DNA from: Zizania palustris
Taxonomy: Eukaryota > Streptophyta > Magnoliopsida > Poales > Poaceae
Direction: 5' to 3'
Assembly: GCA_019279435.1 (NCBI GenBank)
Contig: JAAALK010000082.1
Span: 83,672,989 to 83,736,988, forward strand
Length of the DNA: 64,000 bases
The translations under genes and the position numbers were made by a program. Positions 8,946 through 17,849 of this stretch are shown piece after piece. Within the stretch, counting starts at the first letter, position 1. Every line of letters starts with the position of its first letter. Under the pieces are notes generated by a model. It saw only the letters and a program-made list of their open reading frames with translations, had not been told where the DNA came from and did not search any database.

Positions 8946-11900
8946 TTATGAAAAATTGGTATCTATACCAAGAAGGAATCGAAGACCTCTTCGGTCTCTA
9001 GAGCTAGGGTTCGAACGACTAGTTCCAGCGCCGGGAGTTCTAATATCTTTGTGTTTAACTCTCTTGCCCCTCTTCGAAGCTCTAAAATCCTTTTGTTCTT
9101 GTTGAAGCTCGGCCCAAGTTCGAAGCCGTTCGGGGCTCCTTTCCCAGCTTCCAAGTTCTTCAGGTTTTTTATTTTGAGCTTCATCTTCGTCTTCAAACCA
9201 TATAACGTCTTCAGAAGACGAAGTGTTTAAGTTAACCTCTTTTTCTTCCTCTTTAATATAAGACAGTATATCTTTGATTACTTCGGGCGCAATTACACCG
9301 GAGTCATCTCGAGGAATTAGAAATCGAGGACGTTTATAAGCTTTTAGAAGATCGAAGGTGGTCCATAATAAGCGAACTTCGTCGTTAAGGTCTAACACTT
9401 CGATATCTTCCGTAAGAGGCAAAGCCTAAAAATATGATAAACAAATTTTCATTGATAAATGTTTATAAGCATAAAGCTTTACATGGCCAAAAATCCTAAG
9501 ATATTTCTAAACCTGCGGGTTCGAAGGAGGCTGACTGCTTGAAGCTTGGGTCCGAACTTGCTTCTGGTTTTGGCCTTCGTCGATCCAAGCCTTGATCGCG
9601 GAATGACCTTCGGCTCTCCATGAAGTTTGGAAGGCTCGCCAGGCAGCAGCCACACCTTCGGAAGGTGTCAGAAGTCGCTCGTCGTCGAAGGTGATTGGGC
9701 CACCTCCTACGTCCGGAGTTATCGATCGGCCCAGATCTTCGTAGTAGCGAAGTAGGCCGACAGCAGCCACTTGTCCGGAGAGTTCTCCGTATCTAATGCC
9801 CGCTGTCTTCATCTGCTTCGCCACTCCTTGGATCCTTTTCAACCGGCGCAGAAGAGTGATGTTATCGTCAGAAGGAAGTATCCCAGTAGTACCGAAGTAC
9901 TCCAGGACACCTAACAACTGATTCATAACTTCCACAGCCACCTTCTCAGACTTCAGCTTGTCTTCGTTCAACGCGTCTTTCGTCGAAGTGACTTCGCCCA
10001 GAACCCCAGAAAGTCTAGCATTTTCAGTGGTCAAAATATTCTTTTGGTTTAACAGCTGGCTAGCTTCCTCTTGGAGTCTGACAAGCTCGGACCCCGCAGT
10101 AGCGTGCTCCGCTGGCAACTTTTCAACTTCCGCTCGAAGCACAATTCATTCTACTTCGAGCTCTTTATTCGCAGCCTCGAAACCTTGTCTGGCTCTTCAC
10201 TCTGTTGACACTATATTGTCCATTTGAGTTACTCGACTTTCGGAGATGTTAAGATTCCTTTGAAGGACGTTATTTTCCTCCCGAAGACGAGCGATCTCTT
10301 CGTCATTGCATATATTCGCAGCTCGGGCCAAGACGGTTTGCTGCAAAAATAAAAAACTAAGGTAAATGTTTATTCGTAGATGAATTCTATGTTATTTCAC
10401 AGTTGCTTCCTACCTGATAGGCTGCACGTTCTATAGCAGCATTAAGCTTCGTCCTATCCGCCTTGCTCAAAATGGCCACTAAGTTGGTCTCCCCAATGTC
10501 ACGGCTAGCTCGATCCAAAGGTTCGAGCAAAGTCCGAAGACCAGTTGTTTGCCCTAAGAAAGGAGCTAGCAAGGGGAGCATACTTATTGCCTGTTGGTCA
10601 TCTTCGTCCAGCGAAGGACCAGAGCATTGGCTTGTGGTCTTCGGAGCCATTGGAGACTGGCCCTCCCCGGAAGATTGGCTCTCGTCTGTTGAATCAGACG
10701 GAGTTGATCCGGAACTCACAGCAGGGAGGGGCTCTATATTTCTTTTGCCTCTTCCAGGTCCCATTTGAGTAACTCTCTGGGCTGGCTCCGAAGTCGTCGA
10801 AGGTCCAGGAATTATTTCTTCTTGGCGGACCTCTTCCATAGGAGTGGACTCTGTAAAAAAAGAGTATTATACATTGTATAAATATACAAAACAAACATGA
10901 AAGAGTTATTCGAAGTCTACCTTCGACATTTTGCAGAGGAGTCATCATCGGACTGTTCGGCGGATCGAAGGCTAGATCTTCATCAGAATCAGCCATTAAG
11001 TCTTGGACTGCAGGAGCATCGTCCTGAGCAGTCCTCGTTGCCTCTTCGGGAATTGAAGCCATAGTGACTTCGACCCCACTTTCATTCACTGGAACTTCGT
11101 CCTGGAAATATCTTCTTGAACTGCCGAAGTCCTTGGTTGCTCAGGATTATCTTGGGAGTCTGGCACGTTTGCAGGTACTTCAACTTGTGCAGTCCTTTGA
11201 GTTTCGTCTTCTTCTATTAGACGCACAAGTAATCTCCCTTCATCCTCTTGGGAGTCAGAGACTGAAGCCCTTGAGCTCGAAGGTGCAGGATTCGAAGGTG
11301 CAAGATTTTTTGGCTTTCGAGCCACCCTCTTCACCGGAGTCTTCGCAGAGCTCGAAGTCCCAGCTTCGGCTTTCCTCTTCTTGGGTCCTTTCTCCGAAGG
11401 CACCCAATCCATCAAAGGGGGCGGAGTGATTTCCAGCATTCCCCATACTCTGTTAAATCTCTCCCAACTCCCGACCAACTTGATTCTCCATTCTTTTTCA
11501 GTCGGAGTTGGAACGCCCAAAATCTTCTCTAAAGCCCTTACGATTTGCTCTGAAGTAACAGGGGCTGAAGAAGCTAAAAAATAAATCAAGTTAGTTTTTT
11601 TTCGAATGAATATGCATAATACATGTTGTCTTCGAAGTTACCTGCAGGGCTCGAAGTCAAGGTGATCTTTCGGAGACCACCTTCCGAATCCTCTTCGAAG
11701 ATGATAGGCCAGTTGGCCATCAGTGGAGAGATTTGTAACCCGAGGAATTCTTCAGCTAAGTCTCGCATGCTCAACCTTCGGCTGATCCTCTGAAGTAGGT
11801 TGAGGCGAGCTTCGAGCTGACCTTGGCCTGGATGCACTAAGGCTTCCTTCCGGAATTGGATTTCTTTCAGAGGTCCGGCTAGAGGATTGCTCGCCCCAAC

Positions 11901-12587
11901 TTCGGCATAGAACCATCTCATGACCCAGTCTGTGTACCATCTTGCATTGATGGCCTTAGCAGGGAATTGAAGGGCATATTCGTCCCGAAGCCAAAAATTG
12001 ATGCTTCCGAAGGCTACCACTACTTTTTCACCTCCAGAGCCTACGAAGGTTTTCGGTTGACATGAAGCTCTATGTAGCGCAGCGAAGATTTCTGCCCTCC
12101 CCTCACAGCCTTCGGCTCTCAGTGCCCATTCGAAGATAGCCAGTCGAGCTACTGCGTTCGGAGATAATTGAGGGAGGGTGACATGAAATAAATCGAGTAC
12201 CTCCGCCAGGAAGTCAACTGCTGGGAGGCCCAAACCAGCTTCGAAGAAGGCTTCGAAGACAACCACTTCTCCGGGCCTTGGTGACGGGATGAGTTCTTTT
12301 CCGGGCTTACGAATCATAACTCCGGTGCTAATCTTTCCTTCTACTGCGATAGCCAGTGATTCCCTCTTGCAGGTAGAAGATCCCAGTTAGAAAGACTGGT
12401 CCAGGTACTTCGTTGATGGCGGGCAGAGAGTTTGATCATCGACATTTTGGGGATTTCTCCCTCCTGCCGCCATGGATGTTGTTGCCGATGCCGGAGGCGC
12501 CGTCGCCAAAGTCGCAGCCGCTGCTGCTGCAGCCGCCTGCTGCCGAGCCAAGGTCGACGGAGCTCTAGAACCTTTGGTCTTCACCAT
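8946..12587 (-). pseudogene. Element A antisense five-exon gene (PF04195-like 'putative gypsy type transposon' protein)
   Basis: Minus-strand gene between pol and 3' LTR. Start ATG 12587-12585 (MVKTKG), which aligns with B's MAKTSF start. Exons: 12587-11642, 11573-10921, 10850-10414, 10340-9513, 9425-8946. Introns are 68, 70, 73 and 87 nt, all GT...AG with T-rich acceptors, and reading phase carries across each junction. Exon 1 encodes an Ala-rich leader, then FEAFFEAGLGLP...LPQLSPNAVARLAIFEWA, which resembles the Pfam family PF04195. Exons 2-3 are Ser/Pro/Glu-rich, exon 4 is coiled coil, and exon 5 is acidic then basic. Damage: TAA 12387-12389, a 1-nt deletion near 11095, TGA at 10197-10199 and 10146-10148. 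The intact product would be about 1,100 residues. Function unknown. Confidence 0.8.
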
Positions 12588-13030
12588 TGCAGTCGCTGAG
12601 CTACTTTGGGGAAAATGGAGGCTAGGGCTCAAAGAACTCAAAGGGCTCAGAAGGTGTTTGATTGCGAGAAAGCAGTGAAAAGATAACCGGGTAAGTTCTA
12701 GGTCATCTATTTATAGCCTAGACTTTACATTTTTACCGTTAGTCCATGCCGTTTCGCATTCCTGCCCGTTACTTTTTCTCCGAAATTAACGCTTTTTACA
12801 GTTTCCGTTAGGAACAGAAGGATAACGGCTATTTCCTCTAAGTCTAAAACACTTTCACACTTCCAGAGTCGGTTCTAAGATAGTTCGAAAGTAATTATCT
12901 TAAGACTGATTCGGAGTTTATATCTTCATACATTTCGGAGATGAATTAAAATCTAATAACCCCAATGTCTGGTTAATTTTTCCTTCCGTATACTGCTCTC
13001 CTAACATTACAGGTTAAACGGAGAAGCGTA
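12588..13030. promoter_or_regulatory. Region upstream of the antisense gene
   Basis: About 440 bp without a credible ORF, between the antisense start codon and the PPT. It holds the antisense 5' leader, the minus-strand TATA box and AT-rich sequence. Its counterpart in element B (42601-43011) is similar. Confidence 0.6.
12706..12715 (-). promoter_or_regulatory. TATA box for the antisense gene of element A
   Basis: TATAAATAGA on the minus strand, about 120 nt upstream of the antisense ATG. Element B has the same ten bases in the same place with the same flank (GGCTATAAATAGA). This supports independent minus-strand transcription. Confidence 0.65.
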
Positions 13031-13043
13031 TTCGAGGGGCTAC
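13031..13043 (+). other. Polypurine tract of element A
   Basis: TTCGAGGGGCTAC abuts the 3' LTR start. It is a short purine core (GAGGGG) at the position where plus-strand DNA synthesis is primed. Element B has the same sequence. Confidence 0.7.
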
Positions 13044-13537
13044 TGTTGGGGGAAAATATCTCATCTTCGGGGTTATTGCCGCAACAGCATGAAAGTATAT
13101 AGTGGATTCGAAGGTTTCCAGACGTCCATCTTCGAAGATACCCTGAGTCAAGCTCGAAGTACGAAGATAGGTATTGGTTCGGAGAACATTTTCGGACTAA
13201 GGCTCTTCAAGATCTTTATTGCCAGCTAAGATGGAAGATTTATGTTTTATATTATTAGATTAGTCTTTTACCATTTTAGCCCTATCAAGGGTACCGAATA
13301 GTTTCCACTATGTCGGTTGTAATAGAGGGGTAAATAGGTCTTTTCCTTAATATTTGGACCTATAAATACCCCCATTTCACCCTGTAATAGGGACCGAATA
13401 CAAGTTATTCAATACACACATTCGAACTATTCTAAGTTGTTATCCTTTCGGAGGCTTAGAACAGTTCTCTTCGCAAACACTTCGTTTGTTAGTTTCTATT
13501 CTACAGAAACCTGTTAGCGTAATCTTTTACGCCAACA
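13044..13537 (+). repeat. Element A 3' LTR
   Basis: Begins TGTTGGGGG and ends GCCAACA, then TSD ATAGA (13538-13542). Compared with the 5' LTR I count about five substitutions plus one C lost after the TATA box. Confidence 0.95.
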
Positions 13538-13542
13538 ATAGA

Positions 13543-14297
13543 CAATCGACTTTTATTCCTGGGAGAAATATTCTAGAGGGGGTTGTGACTCTTCATGAAG
13601 TGATACATGAACTCAAGAGTAAAAATCAAAAAGGGGTGATCCTGAAATAATACTTCAAGAAAGCTTATGATAAAGTTCAGTGGGGGTGTTTAATGGAAGT
13701 TTTTCGCAAAAAGGGTTTTGATGGCAAGTGGATTGAATGGATGAAAAAAGTCATTGAAGGAGGGAGAGTTGTGATCAACATTAATGGAGAAGTAGAGGGT
13801 TACTTTAGGATATATAAAGGAGTCCATCAGGGGGATCCTTTATCCCCGCTATTGTTTAATTTAGTGGGAGACGTGCTATCTGAAATGCTCGTCAGAGCTA
13901 GTGAATCTGGTTTTTTGACTAGGGTGGCCCCACATTTGATGGAAGGGGGTGTAACTCATTTGCAGTATGAGGAAGACAATATTCTGATGATGGAATTGAC
14001 TGAACAAAATTTGGTGGCGATGAAATTCCTTTTGTATTGTTATGAAAATATGTCAAGGATGAAAATTGATTATCAAAAATGTGAGGTCTTTGGGATTGGT
14101 ATCTCGAATCAGGAGCTAGAGGGGGTAGCAAATATTTTCAACTGTAATAAAGGGGTCTGGCCTATGAAATACTTGGGTTTACCAATTAATAAGTCAAAAC
14201 CAAAAAATAAAGACTTTGAAGGAATTATCTCTAAAATTGAGAAAAGATTGGTAGCCTGGCTGAATAGTCAGTTGTCCTATGGGGGAAGAAAGGTTAT
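13543..14297 (+). mobile_element. LINE segment 2: central reverse transcriptase
   Basis: Continues the RT interrupted at 2136: STFIPGRNILEG, then FKKAYDKVQW, GVHQGDPLSPLLFNL (13822-13863), and the catalytic box as QYEEDN (about 13963-13980) where active elements have YADD. KYLGLPI and SYGGRKV (to 14295) mark the RT thumb. An in-frame TAA lies near 13647. The mutated box plus stops show that the polymerase is dead. Element B cuts the segment after 14297, with TSD GTTAT at 14293-14297. Confidence 0.92.
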
Positions 14298-14794
14298 TGT
14301 TGGGGGAAAATACTTCATCCTCAGGGCCATTGCTGCAACAAGACAAAGGCAGGTGATTTAATCGAAGTTTTCCAGCATCTAACTCTAGAAGTATACTGGA
14401 ACATGTTCGAAGGATAGAGGCGAACTCTAGTTCAGAGTATATCTTCGAACATTGACCCTTTAGAGAGCTTCCTTGCCAGCTAATATGGAAGACTTATCTT
14501 CTTTCTCATTAGATTAGTCTTTTACCGTTTTAGCCCTATTAAGGGTACCGAATACTTTCCACTATGTCGGTTGTAACATAGGGGTAAAAGGGTCTTTTCC
14601 TTAAGGTTTTGGCCCATAAATACCCCCTGTTTTACCCTGTAATAAGGATCGAATATTGAGTTATTCAATACACATCTTCGAACTGCTTCGAGCTATTATC
14701 CAATTCAGAGGCTTGAAATAGTTTATTTCACAAACACTTCGTTTGTTAGTTTCTAAACTCTGAAAACCTATTAGCGTAATCTTTTACGCCAACA
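14298..14794 (+). repeat. Element B 5' LTR
   Basis: TGTTGGGGG...GCCAACA, with a TATA box in CCATAAATACCCCC context near 14617. It is clearly homologous to A's LTR but diverged in the U3 half. Confidence 0.93.
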
Positions 14795-14796
14795 GT

Positions 14797-14814
14797 TGGC
14801 GCCGTCCGTGGGGA
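14797..14814 (+). other. Primer binding site of element B
   Basis: TGGCGCCGTCCGTGGGGA, identical to element A, two bases after the LTR. Confidence 0.85.
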
Positions 14815-14856
14815 ACGTAGTCCAAAAAACTTTGTTCTCTACCAAGTTCTCAAACC

Positions 14857-14883
14857 ATGCCTCCCAAGTGGAGTTCAGGTGGT
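14857..14883 (+). pseudogene. gag: Element B gag, first nine codons
   Basis: ATG 14857 followed by MPPKWSSGG, the same start as element A. Element C is inserted after codon nine and the frame resumes at 33408. TSD GTGGT is 14879-14883 and 33403-33407. Confidence 0.85.
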
Positions 14884-16132
14884 TGTAGGACCGAAAGTAG
14901 CGACCAGAGGGGGGTAAATGGGCGCCTTAAAAAATCTTTCGAATCAATGGCCTGCTCCCAATACCCAACGCACCTCAAAGACTAAGCAGCAAAAAACGAA
15001 CAGATTGCCTAAGTCTAAAGGTATCAATCTAGAAGCAACTGATGTGTAAAACAGAGAAATACCAATACAGTGCTAATAGACAGATAAACAGTATACAAAA
15101 GACTAGGCAAGATAAACTTCTCAGTATAAATGCACAAAGAGTGAAATGAGAAGTTACTGTTCGAAATCTGTCTCCTGTTCGAAACTTGGCAAAGTCTGCT
15201 TCGCTGGTCGAAGCCTGCTTCGCAGGGTCGAAGCCTGCTTCGGAGGTCGAGGCCTGCTTTGCTGGTCGGAGTCTGGTTCGGAGGTAGTTGTGAAAATGCC
15301 GACGGTATGTTTGGTCTAGCCTAGTTCGAAGTGGCAGGGAGCGAAGTATGCTTCGAAGCGAAGTATTAGAATATCGAAGCTTGCTTCGAATAGAGTACTT
15401 CGAAGCCTAGACTTCGAATAGAGGTTCGAACACGCTCAGGAAAAAACAACCTTCGAAGGATAAGCGAAGCCCGACACACGGCAGCAAGATAAAATCGAAG
15501 CATACACTCTACCTTCGAACAAACACATCAAGGACCTTCGGAGAAGACGGATGCAAACACTGAGCGAAGTCTATCAGTGAGAATAGCTTCGAAGCTAACT
15601 TCGAAGCCTGACGAAGTAGTGACTTCGAACAGCTCGAGACTGAGAACACCTTCGCAAAGACTATCGAAGTATGACAAGCCAACAGACTAAGTGCAACACA
15701 TACTTCTAAGCTAGATTCACAGGACAAGAGCGAAGTCGAAGTTCAAGCGAAGCCCTCGAGGATGTCAGATCGAAGCCTGCCTCACGGAGCTGAGGGGCTT
15801 CGAACAGAGAAGGGGCTTCGGTAGAAAAACAGTCAGAAAAGGTATTCAGTCTTGTCTGCTTCGATCAAAAAGCTATGCAGAAAAAGCAAAGCCTGAGTAC
15901 TATTGTACTATTGCTACAGTGTAGTAGTACTACTTGCAACAACAAGAACTAGTATTACGTTCGTGAAGAACACACGCAAAAGAAGCAACTTCTCAGGAAT
16001 AAAATCAACAGCATACAGTACACAAGGATTCAGATTCACAATAACTAAATGCACGCCTCGCACTCAACAGAGAACAAAATCACACTGCATTAATGAAGAA
16101 CAAAATGAATGCATGCAGGATAGAAGCCTCTG
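14884..16132 (-). repeat. Element C 3' LTR, part 1 (left of element E)
   Basis: Begins TGTAGGACCGAAAGTAGC as the inverted end and matches 31672-32715 of the other LTR. It has roughly 200 bp extra at about 15125-15345 that the other LTR lacks. Element E is inserted after CTCTG (16128-16132). Confidence 0.9.
15185..15295. repeat. Degenerate tandem repeat in the LTR of element C
   Basis: About four copies of a 20-24-bp unit built from GGTCGAAGCCTGCTTCG. Each unit is itself close to an inverted repeat (CGAAGC...GCTTCG). It is present only in this LTR copy. Confidence 0.65.
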
Positions 16133-17180
16133 TGATGAGGACATCCCATCACATGGTCCTATGACTGATCCGATTACCGTGCATACAGATCCGATCGCTA
16201 TCACTGGTTATAAAGGTCCGATCACTCGCAGTCGCTCAAAGACGCTACACCATCAGGTTAATTCGCTCCTTCACACCATTGATGTAACTAATGAGAATTT
16301 TTTACTACCTAAATCATGTACTTTGATCTTGCTCAGGTTCACACATGAAGCTATGAAGCACCAAGACCTGATTGAAGAGCACGGAGCACAGCAAGAGCCG
16401 AATCGGAAATCTAGGCTGACATAAGGCCCCACTTGCGAGCTTCACCACGGTTAGAATACTGAGAGACGGGGGCTCTATGACCTATGGTTGGAAAGGCCAT
16501 CAAGTCAGCTTTCACACCCAACAAACCGTTCATCTTTTGGAGTTCCCAAGCTTGAGTTATGGCTAAAACATTGAAGAGTGGTCCAGCAGTCAAACAGTCG
16601 CGCGAGTTCACAAGACAGCCTCTTGAATACTCCACCAGTTGGTTTCACACCCTCCCTGCGTGGAGAGCACGACTCATACTCATCTAGGAGGGTTGTTCCT
16701 AGTATAAATACCCCCCTCTAGGCCTCTCAAATGGAACTTTTGATCATTTGATAAACCTACCTCTATGGTATATTGCAGCCGAGCTGCTTGAGTGTCTACT
16801 CACCCTTGTTCTTGCAAGTTCATCGTGCGCTTGTGAGAAAGATCTCTCTGAGATCCCCCATTTCGTGCTTACGGCTTCCGGTTCGGCCGCACCGTATTGT
16901 GTGGATTGGTCCCGGCTTGTGGTTCTGCGATCGTTCGGAGATCGAGTCGAAGTCCTCGTGGTTTCGGTGCCTCTCTCCCCGTCGCTTGACTGCAGCCAAA
17001 CCTTGAGACATGTATAAAGCTCTCCTAATTCGTGCTTGTCGGCTTCCAGTTCGGCTGCACCGCCCTGTCGAATTAGTTCCCCGCTGTTCGCAGCAAGTTA
17101 CCCGCTATTCGTAGCAAGTTATCGTGTTCGAGATTCTACTGCCGTGAAGATCGGGCCACCCCAAGGTTGAGTCCTCACCA
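16133..17180 (+). repeat. Element E 5' LTR
   Basis: TGATGAGGACATCCC...GTCCTCACCA. A short palindrome (TGATG.GGA/TCCCATCA) opens the LTR. TATA box at 16703-16710. The first 290 bp are also read as the integrase tail in the 3' LTR copy. Confidence 0.95.
16703..16710 (+). promoter_or_regulatory. TATA box of element E
   Basis: TATAAATA followed by CCCCCC, about 470 bp before the LTR end. The same box is in the 3' LTR at 23158-23165. Confidence 0.7.
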
Positions 17181-17182
17181 TT

Positions 17183-17194
17183 TGGTATCAGAGC
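17183..17194 (+). other. Primer binding site of element E
   Basis: TGGTATCAGAGC two bases after the LTR. This is the standard plant initiator-methionine tRNA site. Confidence 0.9.
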
Positions 17195-17849
17195 TTCAGT
17201 TGTCACGGTAGGATCTTTACCCTTGATTATCTCTGATTTGATTTATCCATCACTTGTTCGCTTAGTTTTTTTCCCATCCTAGAGTCCACAAAACCGCCAC
17301 ACAAAAAAAAATTCCGAGCCCTTGTTGGTACTGTTTTTCTTGTGTTGCTTGCACTCATCTTGTTGTTGGTCACCATCGTGTTTTCTAGCACTGTGTTCTT
17401 GTTTGTTCATCTTCCGCACCCCCCATAGCTATCATCTTGCGTTTGCTGAAAAAAAAAGAACAAAAAAAATAGAGAGATTAAAGAAAAAGAGTCAAAAAAA
17501 GAGGACGCTGAAAGGGGCTAGATTGCGGATCGTGTTGTTAAAAAAATTTAGATCCAAAGGTGCAAGTTTGTGGTACTTGTGACAACAACGTTTCACATCT
17601 TTTGAGTGCTCGCACACTGGGATTTTCAGTACCAAAAGCCCTCCTTGAACAGCCACCTATAGCTCCGCAAAAACCCGAAACCAGACTTGTGTCTTGTAAT
17701 CCTTTCGATCGCTTAATCACAGCTGCGGTATAACCACTTGAGCACACTCACAGGCCTCGTGAACGTGTAAGAACTCTGGGTAAGTAGGAGGTGAGGTTGT
17801 GTGATTCCACGAATTTTACCTATTCCACTTTCTTTCCCATTATACTAAC
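17195..17849 (+). other. Element E leader
   Basis: About 650 bp of untranslated leader between PBS and gag, pyrimidine-rich at first, then A-rich (17445-17510), then a CT-rich run before the gag ATG. I see no conserved ORF, and packaging signals would be expected here. Confidence 0.6.

Larger units (their letters stand above)
2137..13537 (+). mobile_element. LTR retrotransposon A, Ty3/gypsy Tat clade, complete
   Basis: An 11.4-kb element bounded by TG...CA LTRs of 495 and 494 bp and by a perfect 5-bp TSD, ATAGA (2132-2136 and 13538-13542). It sits inside LINE RT. Order: 5' LTR, PBS, gag-AP-RT-RNH-aRNH-INT in one + frame, tandem repeats, an antisense intron-containing gene, PPT, 3' LTR. The second, archaeal-type RNase H after the first RNase H is the hallmark of the Tat clade. 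By eye the LTRs differ at about five substitutions and one indel, so the insertion is fairly recent. The gag-pol frame nevertheless has five stops. Confidence 0.93.

Noticed and set aside
12387..12641. Intron between antisense exon 1 parts at 12387-12317
   Set aside because: B reads straight through the same position, so element A simply has an in-frame TAA.
16748..17017. ORFs inside E LTRs (also 23203-23472)
   Set aside because: Identical because the LTRs are duplicates, and located in the transcribed leader. No protein family recognised.
17183..17194. TGGTATCAGAGC as part of a tRNA gene
   Set aside because: It is a primer binding site next to an LTR. No cloverleaf or A and B boxes around it.
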